Assembly (NCBI RefSeq): GCF_014200175.1
Contig: NZ_JACHBD010000011.1
Span: 124,001 to 188,000, forward strand
Length of the DNA stretch: 64,000 nt
Reading direction: 5' to 3'
Source: Rhizobium lentis
Lineage (GTDB): Bacteria; Pseudomonadota; Alphaproteobacteria; Rhizobiales; Rhizobiaceae
The position numbers were made by a program, and so were the translations under genes. Below the pieces are notes generated by a model, which was not told where the DNA came from, searched no databases, and saw only the letters and a list, made by a program, of their open reading frames with translations. Positions 43,890 to 53,563 of the stretch are shown here, piece by piece. Positions within the stretch are counted from its first letter, which is position 1. The number at the start of each line of letters is the position of its first letter.

Positions 43890-46052
43890 ATGGAGAGGCG
43901 TCTCGCCGCGATACTTTCCGCTGACGTGGTAGGCTATAGTCGTCTCATGGGAGTGGATGAGGGCGGCACGCTTGAGCGGTTGAAGGCCTGCCGTCGGGAG
44001 CTGGTCGATTCCGCCATCGAAGAGCACCATGGCCGCATCATCAAACTCATGGGTGACGGGGCGCTGGTCGAGTTTGCTAGCGTTGTGGACGCGGTTCAAT
44101 GCGCGGCCGTAATCCAGCGGGGAATGTCCGGCAGAGACCCGGGACTTCCCGCGGAACAGCGCATTCGATTTCGCATCGGGATCAATCTTGGCGACATTAT
44201 TGTTGAAGGAGATGACATCTATGGCGACGGCGTCAACATTGCCGCCCGTCTGCAGGGGATTGCCGAACCTGGCGGAATATTCATCTCCGGTACCGCATTC
44301 GACCACGTCGCGCACAAGGTCGATGTCGGTTTCTCCGCCCTCGGCGAACATCGACTGAAAAACATAGCGGACCCGGTTCGGGTATATTGCGTCCTGCTTG
44401 ACCCAGCCCACACTGGCAAAGTCGTCTTCTCCCCTCGGGCAAGGCCCCGGGATATGGCGCTGTTGGCGCTGGTAGGACTAGTGATCGCTGCCAGTGCAAC
44501 CGTCTTCGCATGGCAATGGCCGCATAAACAACGCGCATCGATCGCCGTACTACCCTTCTCCAATTTGAGTGACCAAACCCAGGATTATTTCGCCGATGGC
44601 ATTACCGACAACCTGATTACAGATCTCACTAGGTTGTCGAAATTTGATGTCATTTCCCAAAATTCCGTCTTTGCCTACAAGGATAAACCCCACGTGCTTG
44701 CGGAAATACGCCGTGATCTCGGCGTGCGTTATCTGGTGGAGGGCAGTGTACAGCGAATGGGCGACCTGATACGCGTCAACGCGCAACTGGTCGACACCGC
44801 GAGCGGCGACCGTCTGTGGGCCAATCGATTTGATCGCAGCGGCGCCGACGTGTTTGCTGTGCAGGATTCGATGAGCCGCCAGATCGCTAATGCGCTCGGT
44901 CTGGAACTCTCCCCGTCAGAGGCAGAGCGAATTGCCCGTCCGCCGACCGCCAATCTCGAGGCTTATGACTATTATCTGCGTGCCGAGCAGGCGGCCCGCA
45001 CCGGACGCCGTTCTCGGATGCTGGAGGCATTGGCGCTGTTTGACAAGGCCGAGGAACTCGACAGCGGCTTTGCCGAAGCCTTCGCGTCCGATGCGCATGC
45101 GACGGCCTATGTCTGGCGAAGCGCGTATGATGATGTCCTCCAGAGTGCCCTGGCGCGAAAAAGAGCCTACGATAAGGCAAGTCGCGCACTCGCCCTCGAT
45201 CCCGAACTACCGTCGCCTTATGCGGTCCTCGCTATCATGCAGGTCGTGGACCGACGTTACGAGCAGGCAATTGCCTCCGCGCAGAAGGCGGTGTCAATCG
45301 GCCCCGCCGACGCCGAAACCCACATGGCGGTTGCATATGTTCAATTGATATCGGGCAATCATGCCGATGCCGTTGCGGCTGTCGAGAAGGCGCTCAGGAT
45401 CGATCCGAACCCCTCTGCTGTCGACCGATATACGGCTGGCATGATCTTCTATCTGCAACGCGACTACGAGAGGGCGATCGACAGTTTCAAACGCGCGGGC
45501 TATGGCTCCCAAGGCAACGGCGAGTTCGTTACCGCTCTTGCCATGGCCTATGTCCGTGTCGGTCGCATTGATGAGGCTCGAGCGACTGTCGCCGAGGCTG
45601 AGCGCCTTCTCGGGGGGCGTGACTGCCTCGCTTCCTGGCGGCTCGGCAATGCCCATTTCAGGGACGAGGATTTGGCATTTATCCTGGACGCGTTGCGCGA
45701 GGCCGGACTGCCGGAATGGCCGTTTGGTTTCCAGGGGAATGAGCAAAATCGGTTGAAGGGTGCGGAGATCGCGGCCACGGTCATAGGCAAACTTCTGCGA
45801 GGAAAGACCGAACCGTCCGAAAGCCCTGCGTTAATGCAAGTCCAAATCGACGGTAAGGCCGCATTCCGCTCGGCATCCCAGATGATGACCGAGAAGATTT
45901 CCGTCAAAGGAGACCTGCTTTGCGAGCAAAGTGAAAACGCATTTGGCCGACCCGACTGCGGCCCGGTCTATAGACACCCAAACCCGGCCGATGAGACCAG
46001 CTATGCTTACGTAAATTCGACCAAGGTTTTTTACTTTTCGCCTGCCCAATAG
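43890..46052 (+). CDS. Class III adenylate cyclase with TPR repeats
   Basis: 720 residues from ATG 43890. The cyclase domain (1-180) keeps both metal Asp residues (Asp12 in SADVVGYS, Asp56 in MGDG) and the catalytic Asn116/Arg120 in VNIAARL, so it should be active. One membrane helix follows (about 188-207). Then comes a TolB-like/FlgO segment (IAVLPFSNLSDQTQDYFADG) and a TPR region up to the end. Such proteins make cAMP in response to unknown signals; rhizobia have dozens. Confidence 0.9.
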   Translation: MERRLAAILSADVVGYSRLMGVDEGGTLERLKACRRELVDSAIEEHHGRIIKLMGDGALVEFASVVDAVQCAAVIQRGMSGRDPGLPAEQRIRFRIGINLGDIIVEGDDIYGDGVNIAARLQGIAEPGGIFISGTAFDHVAHKVDVGFSALGEHRLKNIADPVRVYCVLLDPAHTGKVVFSPRARPRDMALLALVGLVIAASATVFAWQWPHKQRASIAVLPFSNLSDQTQDYFADGITDNLITDLTRLSKFDVISQNSVFAYKDKPHVLAEIRRDLGVRYLVEGSVQRMGDLIRVNAQLVDTASGDRLWANRFDRSGADVFAVQDSMSRQIANALGLELSPSEAERIARPPTANLEAYDYYLRAEQAARTGRRSRMLEALALFDKAEELDSGFAEAFASDAHATAYVWRSAYDDVLQSALARKRAYDKASRALALDPELPSPYAVLAIMQVVDRRYEQAIASAQKAVSIGPADAETHMAVAYVQLISGNHADAVAAVEKALRIDPNPSAVDRYTAGMIFYLQRDYERAIDSFKRAGYGSQGNGEFVTALAMAYVRVGRIDEARATVAEAERLLGGRDCLASWRLGNAHFRDEDLAFILDALREAGLPEWPFGFQGNEQNRLKGAEIAATVIGKLLRGKTEPSESPALMQVQIDGKAAFRSASQMMTEKISVKGDLLCEQSENAFGRPDCGPVYRHPNPADETSYAYVNSTKVFYFSPAQ

Positions 46053-46067
46053 AGCCTTGTCAGTCTG

Positions 46068-46571
46068 TCAGTGATACTGATCGCGTTCGAGATCGGCCGA
46101 GACCTTCGGCCATTTGGCATCGGCGTTGGCCACAGTGTCTGCGGGATGCGCGGCAAAGTCCTCCGCATCCGCCTTGTCATACATCAGGTAAAGCTTGCCT
46201 TCGACGATCTTGAAGGCTTCCGGATCGATGTTGACCGTGACAGACCCGCCACTCACCTCGCCCGTGCAGTAGCCGCCGTATTGAGGCGCGTATCTAAGCG
46301 GTTCGCTCATAAACATCTCGCGATGTTTGGCATTTGCGAAATGCCAGGGCGTCCCCATCCATTCGTAGGAGATTTTTTCCGAACCTTTCGTCGCTTTGCC
46401 TTCGGTAAAGTAGGCGACGGTATCGTATCCCATGATAGCGACGCCGCCGAAGTACCCCGTGTTTACCGAGTCGTCGGCCACGGCTGGCGATCCGCTGACA
46501 TCGCCTGCGACAGCTAGGCCGATCACTGCCAAAGATCGACCAATGCATTGTGTCCCGTTTCCAAGATGCAT
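46068..46571 (-). CDS. YHS-domain protein, secreted
   Basis: 167 residues with a signal-like start (SLAVIGLAVAGDVSGSPAVA). The YHS domain follows: GYDTVAYFTEGKATKGSEKI, then WHFANAKHREMFMSEPLRYAPQYGGYCTG, the pattern of YHS proteins thought to bind metal or an unknown ligand. It lies 15 bp after the ankyrin gene; the two are probably co-transcribed. Confidence 0.85.
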   Translation of the reverse strand: MHLGNGTQCIGRSLAVIGLAVAGDVSGSPAVADDSVNTGYFGGVAIMGYDTVAYFTEGKATKGSEKISYEWMGTPWHFANAKHREMFMSEPLRYAPQYGGYCTGEVSGGSVTVNIDPEAFKIVEGKLYLMYDKADAEDFAAHPADTVANADAKWPKVSADLERDQYH

Positions 46572-46586
46572 TTGCGCCTCCCGTTC

Positions 46587-47180
46587 TTATTTGTGTATTT
46601 CCATGCACTTAGCGTAATTACCCGCGCCGAGAACGCTAACCGGAGGGCACGACACACCATGTCGCTTGAAGAGACGGACGATATCGAAATTGCCTTTCCA
46701 CAAGGCCCTCGTGATTGGCGCGTAGCCGTGAACCTCGGCGTGGGTGACATCGGCCCCTTTGGCGAGGAAAAACTCCGCAAGGAGGACATGGTTCTCTTCG
46801 CCCGCAACCATGAGCGGCGTAACACCCGCTTTGTTGGACGCATCGTCGAGAATCGCTCCGTGATCTAGAAGCAGTTTGCTGATGGGTACGCTACCCGAAT
46901 ATGCCGCAGCGTGAAGGGGAGTAAAGCCGCCCGAATTCCTTGCCATAACATCGGCATTTCTTGTTATTAACAACTCGGCAACGGCAAGCTGCTTTGCAAG
47001 CGCGGCGTTGATGAGCGGTGTTGCCTGATCGCGCGTGCGGCTGTCGACATCGGCACCCGAAGCTAGAAACTCCTCCACAGCGACGGTGTTTCCTTCTGAA
47101 ACTGCATCGAACAAGGGATCACCGGCGGCCGCCGCGGTCGCTGAAAAAAACAACGCTACCGATGTAAGAAACCGGCGCAT
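46587..47180 (-). CDS. Secreted ankyrin-repeat protein
   Basis: 197 residues from ATG 47180 (AAGGTGA upstream); 15 in-frame residues upstream are discounted since the signal peptide MRRFLTSVALFFSATAAAAG starts here. Four to five ankyrin repeats follow (for example GFTPLHAAAYSGSVPISKLLL). It ends with two cysteines. Probably a periplasmic protein-binding partner of the YHS protein. Confidence 0.87.
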   Translation of the reverse strand: MRRFLTSVALFFSATAAAAGDPLFDAVSEGNTVAVEEFLASGADVDSRTRDQATPLINAALAKQLAVAELLITRNADVMARNSGGFTPLHAAAYSGSVPISKLLLDHGAILDDASNKAGVTPLMVAGEENHVLLAEFFLAKGADVTHAEVHGYAPITRALWKGNFDIVRLFKRHGVSCPPVSVLGAGNYAKCMEIHK

Positions 47181-47698
47181 AGCTTCACCTTGATATTTTC
47201 CGACAGAATAGCACGCCGTCGGCATGTAGGCTACCTAGCACCTGCTTCAGCTGCAACGGCGACCGCCGTAGGGGACATTTCTTTAGGGGTTATAGAAGGC
47301 AGAAATTTCCGCTTCTTTTAAGGCCAGAGCGGTTCAGCTTTGCATGCAAGCGCAGGACCGCTCCAACTTTCGTTTTTACGCGATCCCGACGGAAAAGCGC
47401 TTCACACTTTTGCTCGAATTTGCTCTGGGAGGAACATGTCGAAGGCGCTTTCTCAGTTCCCGCATCTATTGCCGGCGCGTTCAGCAACGGCTGTCAAATT
47501 GGCTCGCCAACGCCCGGAATTCGTTTTAAGAAAAGGGGCGAGAGCAGCCGCAAGGTGAGCAGTTCGTATCAGCTCAGCTGCGCCAGACGTAAAATGACGG
47601 AGGGCTGAAGGTCTCCCCCAAGCCAAGGCAACCAATTTCCAGGACTGCGCAGTTGCTTACTTTGTCGGTGAAAGATCCTCGCGCTTACCTACCACCAC
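47181..47698. other. 518-bp intergenic region with a mosaic element
   Basis: No gene found. It holds the repeat at 47324-47428 and, left of it, the promoter area of the ankyrin-YHS genes. The last ~250 bases up to the ABC ATPase gene show nothing recognisable. Confidence 0.5.
47324..47428. repeat. Second rhizobial mosaic element, partly degenerate
   Basis: Bounded by CCAGAGC (47324-47330) and GCTCTGG (47422-47428); an inner pair GAGCGGT/ACCGCTC (47327-47333, 47357-47363) encloses the palindrome TGCATGCA. The right half, with TTTTTACGCGATCCCGACGG and CACACTTTTGCTCGAATT, resembles a widespread rhizobial intergenic repeat. Confidence 0.55.
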
Positions 47699-48511
47699 TC
47701 ACGCCACCGCACTAAAATCCGCCGCCAGCACCGCATCTTTCAGCGCCCGCGAATAGGGATGCTGCGGGTTATCAAGCACGGGACGGGCCTGGCCGCGTTC
47801 AACGATTTCGCCCTTGCGCATAATGATGATGTTGTCGCTGATGTAATAGGCGGTGGCGAGGTCGTGGGTGATGTAAATGATCGAAAGGCCGAGCTCGTTT
47901 TTCAGGCGGCCGAACAGGTTGACGATCGCCATGCGCAGCGAGGCGTCGACCATGGAGACCGGCTCGTCGGCAACCAGCAGGCGGGGCTGCGGAATCAGCG
48001 CGCGGGCGATGGCGACGCGCTGGAGCTGACCGCCGGAGAGTTCGTGGGGAAAGCGGCCCTTCACCTCTTCCAGCGTGAGGCCGACGTGATGGAGCGCCGC
48101 ATCGGCCATGCGCTCGGCCTCTTTGCGGTCGGGCCGCTTTCCCGAGGTGTAGAAATTGCGCGCCGTCTCGAACAGGTAGCGATCGACCCGTTTCAGCGGA
48201 TTGAAGGCTTCGAAGGGGTTCTGGAGGACAGGCTGGACCTCCTTCATGAAAGCTGTGCGTTCGGATCGGCTATGGATGGAGACGGTCTTGCCGGCAAATT
48301 CCAGCCGCCCTTCCGTCGGCGTGGTCTGCCCGAGGATCATTGCCGCAATCGTCGATTTTCCGGAGCCGGATTCGCCGACGATCGAAAGGATCTCCGGTTC
48401 CGCCCCGACTTCGAAGCTGACGTCCTTGACCGCCGTGATCAGCCGCCGGCCGAGCATGCCGCCCTGGCGGTAGACTTTCGTGACATTCGAGAGGTGAAGC
48501 AGAGCAGTCAA
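47699..48511 (-). CDS. Oligopeptide/oligosaccharide ABC transporter ATPase (DppF type)
   Basis: 270 residues. Walker A GESGSGKST, signature LSGGQLQRVAIARAL, Walker B RLLVADEPVS. The ATP-binding half is slightly shorter than typical DppF proteins. Its ATG overlaps the end of the previous ATPase gene (ATGA), so both halves are made together. Drives import through the two permeases upstream. Confidence 0.88.
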   Translation of the reverse strand: MTALLHLSNVTKVYRQGGMLGRRLITAVKDVSFEVGAEPEILSIVGESGSGKSTIAAMILGQTTPTEGRLEFAGKTVSIHSRSERTAFMKEVQPVLQNPFEAFNPLKRVDRYLFETARNFYTSGKRPDRKEAERMADAALHHVGLTLEEVKGRFPHELSGGQLQRVAIARALIPQPRLLVADEPVSMVDASLRMAIVNLFGRLKNELGLSIIYITHDLATAYYISDNIIIMRKGEIVERGQARPVLDNPQHPYSRALKDAVLAADFSAVA

Positions 48512-49497
48512 AGCTGATCTCCCGTAACTGCAAAACAGGCCACGCGCCGCCCCGGCTCAACGGTGACGAGCGGCGGCACCTTCTGCGAGCAGATGTCCAT
48601 CCGCTTCGGACAACGCGGGTGAAAGCGGCAGCCTTCCGGCGGCACGGCGAGGTTCGGCGGCCGTCCTTCCAGCGAGGGCCGGGTGCTGGGGTCGCCGATC
48701 TTCGGCAGGCTGCCGACGAGATGCTGCGTATAGGGGTGGAGCGGCGCGCTGAAGAGCTTGGCCGTCGGCGCCTCCTCGACCAGCCGGCCAGCATAGACGA
48801 TGCCGATGCGGTCGGAGACGGTCGCATGCACGCCCATGTCGTGCGTGACGAACAGGAAGGATGAGCCCATCTCGCGCTGGATGTCGCGGATCATCGTCAG
48901 CACGTCGCGCTGCACGATCACGTCGAGCGCGGTCGTCGGTTCGTCGGCGATGATGAACTCCGGCGTCAGGATGGTGGCGAGCGCAATGGTCATGCGCTGG
49001 CGCATGCCCCCCGAGAGTTCGTGCGGATAGGCGTCGAGCAGTTGCGGATCGAGTTTCAGCCTTTGCAGGTGATTGGCGACCTTTTCGAAGAAGACTGATT
49101 TGCTCACCTTCATGTGGCGGAAGGCGAAATCGGTGAAGGAGTGGCGGATCCGGCGCACCGGATTGAGCACATTCATCGAGCCCTGCATGATATAGGAGAG
49201 ATGCTTCCAGCGCAGCGCCACGCGCTCCTCCGGCGTCATCGCATAGAGATCCTGCGTGCCGCCGCCGAAATGGAATTTGACGCTGCCGGAGACGACCCGC
49301 AGCGGCGGCCGGATGGCGCCGGCGATAGTCTTGATCAGCGTCGTCTTGCCGCTGCTCGATTCGCCGGCGACGCCATAGACCTCGCCGCGAGCGATGGTCA
49401 GGCTGATATCGTCGACGGCCCGCACCTCGCGATCAACGCCATAGAGGAAGGCGCGGTAATAGGCTTTCAGGTTCTCGATTTCGACCAAAGGCTGCAT
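48508..49497 (-). CDS. Oligopeptide/oligosaccharide ABC transporter ATPase (DppD type)
   Basis: 329 residues. Walker A GESSSGKTT (one Gly replaced by Ser compared with the usual GESGSGKS), signature LSGGMRQRMTIALAT, Walker B FIIADEPTT. The C-terminus has the DppD-type Cys-rich oligopeptide module (GCRFHPRCPKRMDICSQ), which in relatives holds an Fe-S cluster or structural cysteines. Confidence 0.88.
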   Translation of the reverse strand: MQPLVEIENLKAYYRAFLYGVDREVRAVDDISLTIARGEVYGVAGESSSGKTTLIKTIAGAIRPPLRVVSGSVKFHFGGGTQDLYAMTPEERVALRWKHLSYIMQGSMNVLNPVRRIRHSFTDFAFRHMKVSKSVFFEKVANHLQRLKLDPQLLDAYPHELSGGMRQRMTIALATILTPEFIIADEPTTALDVIVQRDVLTMIRDIQREMGSSFLFVTHDMGVHATVSDRIGIVYAGRLVEEAPTAKLFSAPLHPYTQHLVGSLPKIGDPSTRPSLEGRPPNLAVPPEGCRFHPRCPKRMDICSQKVPPLVTVEPGRRVACFAVTGDQL

Positions 49498-49498
49498 G

Positions 49499-50356
49499 CT
49501 AACTTCCCATCCGGTTCAGCCGGCTGCGCGGATCATTATATTCGTTCATCGACATGGAGAGCAGGAACAGCGCCAGGAAGAGAATGACGATGACGGCGAC
49601 GGGGGCTGCCACCCACCACCATATGCCCGAGATCAGCGCCGAATGCGCATTGGCCCAGTAGATCATCATGCCCATGGTCGGCGTCTCGATGTCGGTGAAG
49701 CCGAGCACCGAAAGGGTGATCTCCATGCCGATCGACCAGATCATGTTGTTCATCGTCGTGGCGAAGACGATCGGCAGCACATAGGGCAGGTGCTCCTCGA
49801 CGAGGATTTTGCGCATCGTCATGCCGGAATAGACGCTCTGGGTGGTAAACGGCCTGCTCTTCAGGCCGAGCGCCACCGAGCGGATCAGGCGTGCGTCATA
49901 AGACCAGCCGAGCGAGGCCATGATGACGATCAGCACGGCCCAGGTCATGTTGTCCTTCAGCACGAAATAAAACAGGATCAGCAGCGGAAATTGCGGAATG
50001 ACCATGACGCTGTCGTTGATCGCCATCAGCACCCGGTCGACCGCGCCGCCGGCATAACCGGCGACCAGCCCGACGACCAGCGATATGATGCGCGAGAGAA
50101 AGGCGACGCCGATGCCGAAGAACAGGGTGTTGCGAAGCGCGATGGTCAGCTGCCAGAACACGTCCTGGCCGCGCGAGGTGGTGCCGAGCCAGTATTCACT
50201 ACCCGGCGGCATGTCGGGCGGCAGGAGATAGATGTCGGTCGCGCCATAGGGCGAGAAATAGGAGAGGATGACGGCGGCGACGATGACGGCAAAGAGCAGC
50301 AGGCCGCAGAGGAATTCCATATTCTGGCGCGCGAGGTCGCGGATGATGGTAAACAT
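49499..50356 (-). CDS. ABC transporter permease (DppC type)
   Basis: 285 residues, six membrane spans; it begins MFTIIRDLARQNMEFLCGLL. The region before the core (DIYLLPPDMPPGSEYWLGTTSRGQDVF) is the usual DppC start of the transport domain. The stop is directly next to the ATPase start. Confidence 0.86.
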   Translation of the reverse strand: MFTIIRDLARQNMEFLCGLLLFAVIVAAVILSYFSPYGATDIYLLPPDMPPGSEYWLGTTSRGQDVFWQLTIALRNTLFFGIGVAFLSRIISLVVGLVAGYAGGAVDRVLMAINDSVMVIPQFPLLILFYFVLKDNMTWAVLIVIMASLGWSYDARLIRSVALGLKSRPFTTQSVYSGMTMRKILVEEHLPYVLPIVFATTMNNMIWSIGMEITLSVLGFTDIETPTMGMMIYWANAHSALISGIWWWVAAPVAVIVILFLALFLLSMSMNEYNDPRSRLNRMGS

Positions 50357-50360
50357 TGGC

Positions 50361-51365
50361 CTATTCCACCTTGATGCGCGGATCGATCAGCGGGCTGAGC
50401 ACGTCGATGATGAAGACAGCGGCGGCGACGCCGACGATCGACAGCGCGCCGAGGCCGAGCACCAGGCTGTAATCGCCGGCATGCACCGCCGAGATCAAAA
50501 GATTGCCGATGCCAGGATAGCCGAAGACGATCTCGGTGATGACGGTGCCGTTGAAGATCCCACCAAGCGACATGGCAAGTCCGGTAAATTGCGGCACCAT
50601 GGCGTTGCGGGCGATGTAGGAGCGCAGGATCTTTCCCTTCGGCACGCCGCCGAGCTCGGCGAAGACGACGTAATCGTCGGTAATGACGTTGGAAACGAGC
50701 GCCCGCATGCCGATCAGCCAGCTGCCGGCGCCGACCAGGATCAGCGATAAGGCGGGCAGGATCGAATGTTTGAGAATGTCGAGCACCAGGGCGAAGGAAA
50801 GGTTGAGATTGGCGTTCATCTCGTAGCCGCCATTGATCGGCAGCACCGGCCAGAGATAGCCGAAGATGATGAGAAGCACGAAAGCCAGGATATAATAGGG
50901 GATGGGCAGCAGGGCGATGAAGACAAGGCTGACGGCCTTCAGCACCATGGTCTTCCGGTAATAGCCGGCGAGCGCGCCGATTGCATTGCCGAGCACGAAG
51001 GTGATCAGCGTCGACACCGCCATCAGCCCGATCGTCCAGGGCAGCGAGCGCAGGATGATGGTGGTGACAGGCGTCGGGAAAGCCGAGAGTGACGGGCCAA
51101 GATCACCGGTCGCCAGCCGCAGCCAGAAATGCAGATATTGCTGCCAGATCGAGCCTTCCATCCCGTAGAGCTCGCGCAGTGACTGGCGCATCAGCTCGAT
51201 CGCGTTGGGATCGGACTGACCCATCTGGGTGATGGCGCCTATGCTTTCTTCGACCGGATCGATCGGGGTCAGGTGGGTGACGAAGAAGGTGATCGTCACG
51301 CCGAGAAAGACGACGAGCAGAAACTGACCAAACCGCTTCAGCACAAAGATCAGATAGGGCGTCAT
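50361..51365 (-). CDS. ABC transporter permease (DppB type)
   Basis: 334 residues, DppB type: it starts MTPYLIFVLKRFGQFLLVVF, and the ATPase-contact loop is FAELGGVPKGKILRSYIARN. It is separated by a stem-loop from the upstream binding-protein gene and by four bases from the next permease. Confidence 0.87.
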   Translation of the reverse strand: MTPYLIFVLKRFGQFLLVVFLGVTITFFVTHLTPIDPVEESIGAITQMGQSDPNAIELMRQSLRELYGMEGSIWQQYLHFWLRLATGDLGPSLSAFPTPVTTIILRSLPWTIGLMAVSTLITFVLGNAIGALAGYYRKTMVLKAVSLVFIALLPIPYYILAFVLLIIFGYLWPVLPINGGYEMNANLNLSFALVLDILKHSILPALSLILVGAGSWLIGMRALVSNVITDDYVVFAELGGVPKGKILRSYIARNAMVPQFTGLAMSLGGIFNGTVITEIVFGYPGIGNLLISAVHAGDYSLVLGLGALSIVGVAAAVFIIDVLSPLIDPRIKVE

Positions 51366-51439
51366 AAGGCGAAAGTTCCTCTCTGCTTCCTTTCTGGAAA
51401 GGATCGACGAGCATGGGGCACATGCCCGTCGATGAGGGG

Positions 51440-51464
51440 GCCGGCGCGATGGCTCCGCGCCGGC
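51440..51464 (-). other. Stem-loop between binding-protein and permease genes
   Basis: GCCGGCGCG (51440-51448) and CGCGCCGGC (51456-51464) form a 9-bp stem with a 7-nt loop, 10 bp after the binding-protein stop. Same arrangement as in the agp operon; probably lowers permease expression relative to the binding protein. Confidence 0.55.
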
Positions 51465-51474
51465 GTTGGGAGGG

Positions 51475-53379
51475 TTATTTCGGTTGAGCCGGCTTCAGCT
51501 TGACCATCATCAGCCTGGAGTTCGCCCAGTTCGGCACCGGATCCGTATAGGGGTCCTTGATGGTGGGATAGCCAGTCCAATAGGTCGTATCCATCGAGGT
51601 GAAGACGTTATAGGACATCAGCGGGATCGTCGGCATTTCACGGGCGACGAGCTTCAGATAATCCTTGCCGAGCTCGAGGCCCTTCGGATCGTCGGCGCTG
51701 ATGCCGCGGATGCTCTCGATGATCTTGTCGAGCTCCGGATTGGACCAGCGCTGCCAGTTGCGTGGCGGTTGAACCTCACCTTTCTTGGCGACGAACTGCG
51801 AGTGCCAGCTGTCGAGGAAGAAGGAGAGATCGGGATCGCCGCCCCAGGTCTCGACGCTCCAGGCGATCGCCACCTGGAAATCGCCGGGCTGCAGCGCCAC
51901 CTGCCACAGTTTCTCGGTGGGCACAGCTTTGGCGTCGATGCCGAAGGCAGCCCATTGCTGGGCGATCAGCGTGCCGGCCCGGGTGAAGACGGAGCGCGTA
52001 TCGCCCTCGACCGTGATCCGGATCTTGAACGGCTGGCCATCCGGGGTCATCCATTTGCCGCCCGACTTCTTGAAGCCCGCCTTCTCAAGCAGTTCACCGG
52101 CCGCTTTCGGATTCGGCTTCCACCAGCCATAGCCGAAGGCGTTGCTGATTGCCTGCGGGTCGGACGGGATCTGGTCCTTGAACTTCGGCTGCTTGCGCAG
52201 GAGATCGGCGATCTGCTGCCCGACCGTCGGGTCATAGGGCTTGATCTTGCTCTTGCCGGTATCGATCTCGAAGTTCTTCAGCCAGTCCTGCATCGGCTCC
52301 TGGTAGTCCTTCATCGTCGCTGCCGTCGGCGGCACACCGAGTGCGGAAAGCGTCGCCGTCCCGCGATAGCTCGCCATGTCCACCGCCTTGATGTCGATCA
52401 ACAGCGCCAGCGCCCAACGCACATCGGCATTGTCGAACGGCGGGTTCTGGGTGTTGAAGATCACCGCCGGCAGTGTCGGATCCGGATGGGCGAAGGGGAA
52501 GCCCGGGAACCAGGTCTCGATGGTCTTGGATTTCTCCTTGAGGGTGAACATGCCCTCCGGCGTATTGTCGTGAATGATATCGAGATTGTGCTCGAGCTGG
52601 GCGATCGTGCGTTTATCCGGCGGGCCGGGATCGGTGTAGGTCACATATTTCGGGGCCGGCTCGCCGAAGCGGGCAAGCGAGCTGCGCTGCCAGTCGTCGC
52701 GCTTCTCCCAGGTATACCATTTGCCCTGCGGGTCGTAGGCCTTCAGCTTGTAGGCGCCGAGCGAGACAGGGTTGGCGAAATCATAGCGCAGGGGATCGGC
52801 CACCTTCTCGAAGACGTGCTTCGGCATGATCCAGGCGCCGTTCCAGCGCACGGTGAAGATCGAATGGAAGCGCGCATTCGGCTTCTTCAGCTTGAACACC
52901 ACCGTATAGGGGTCGGTCGCCTCGACGCTGGCCACCTGCACCGAGAAGGCCGCACTCCAGATCATGCCGGGGTGGTCCATCTGGGTCTTGACAGTATAGA
53001 CCACGTCGTCGGCGGTGAACTCGGCGCCGTCGCTCCAGAAGAGCCCCTTGCGCAGTTTCACGGTCATCTCGGTGAAGTCGGCATTATATTGCGGCTTGTC
53101 GGCGGCGAGCGAATTGTCCCAGGTCGCGCCGCCAAGCCCTTGCTCGGGGTCGATATACCAGAGCGTATCCATGGTCAGCTGCTGCAGGCCAGTGGAAACA
53201 CCGCCGCCGCCATTGACCCAGATGTTGAACCAGCCGGGATTCTTGATCGTCCCTTCCGGATTTTCAACGATGAGCGTCTCCTTGCGCGGCAAGGAGGTAT
53301 AATCTTCGGCTGTGGCGACGGCGGTCATACCGAGCGTAGCCAGCACGAAGCCGAATGCGAACCTCTTCCACTTTTGCAT
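51475..53379 (-). CDS. Periplasmic substrate-binding protein, family 5
   Basis: 634 residues from ATG 53379, with GGAGGAG upstream; 18 further in-frame residues are discounted. A signal peptide ends at AVATA (residue ~25). The family-5 binding fold follows, with LRKGLFWSDGAEFTADDVVY typical of the first lobe. Placed between a GH51 arabinofuranosidase and a peptide-type permease set, it probably binds arabinose-containing oligosaccharides; sugar-binding members of this mostly peptide-binding family are known in rhizobia, including AgpA in this window. Confidence 0.87.
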   Translation of the reverse strand: MQKWKRFAFGFVLATLGMTAVATAEDYTSLPRKETLIVENPEGTIKNPGWFNIWVNGGGGVSTGLQQLTMDTLWYIDPEQGLGGATWDNSLAADKPQYNADFTEMTVKLRKGLFWSDGAEFTADDVVYTVKTQMDHPGMIWSAAFSVQVASVEATDPYTVVFKLKKPNARFHSIFTVRWNGAWIMPKHVFEKVADPLRYDFANPVSLGAYKLKAYDPQGKWYTWEKRDDWQRSSLARFGEPAPKYVTYTDPGPPDKRTIAQLEHNLDIIHDNTPEGMFTLKEKSKTIETWFPGFPFAHPDPTLPAVIFNTQNPPFDNADVRWALALLIDIKAVDMASYRGTATLSALGVPPTAATMKDYQEPMQDWLKNFEIDTGKSKIKPYDPTVGQQIADLLRKQPKFKDQIPSDPQAISNAFGYGWWKPNPKAAGELLEKAGFKKSGGKWMTPDGQPFKIRITVEGDTRSVFTRAGTLIAQQWAAFGIDAKAVPTEKLWQVALQPGDFQVAIAWSVETWGGDPDLSFFLDSWHSQFVAKKGEVQPPRNWQRWSNPELDKIIESIRGISADDPKGLELGKDYLKLVAREMPTIPLMSYNVFTSMDTTYWTGYPTIKDPYTDPVPNWANSRLMMVKLKPAQPK

Positions 53380-53534
53380 GAACTCCTCCCTTGAAAGCGA
53401 CGATGCGGCGGCCGCAGAGGCACGCATGGGCAAGTCGCGGTTGTCGGTTCGCAGAAGCCGGGCTTGCGAGCCCTCAGCTTCGGCGGACCATCCCTCCGGC
53501 TACCTGCCTCCTCGCAGGGAGCCGAACTCTCTCG

Positions 53535-53555
53535 GCCGGGCCGATCGGGCCCGGC
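53535..53555 (-). other. Stem-loop after the arabinofuranosidase gene
   Basis: GCCGGGCC and GGCCCGGC form an 8-bp stem with a 5-nt loop (GATCG), 9 bp after the GH51 stop and ahead of the binding-protein gene. Likely mRNA processing or partial termination. Confidence 0.5.
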
Positions 53556-53563
53556 GGCCGCTG

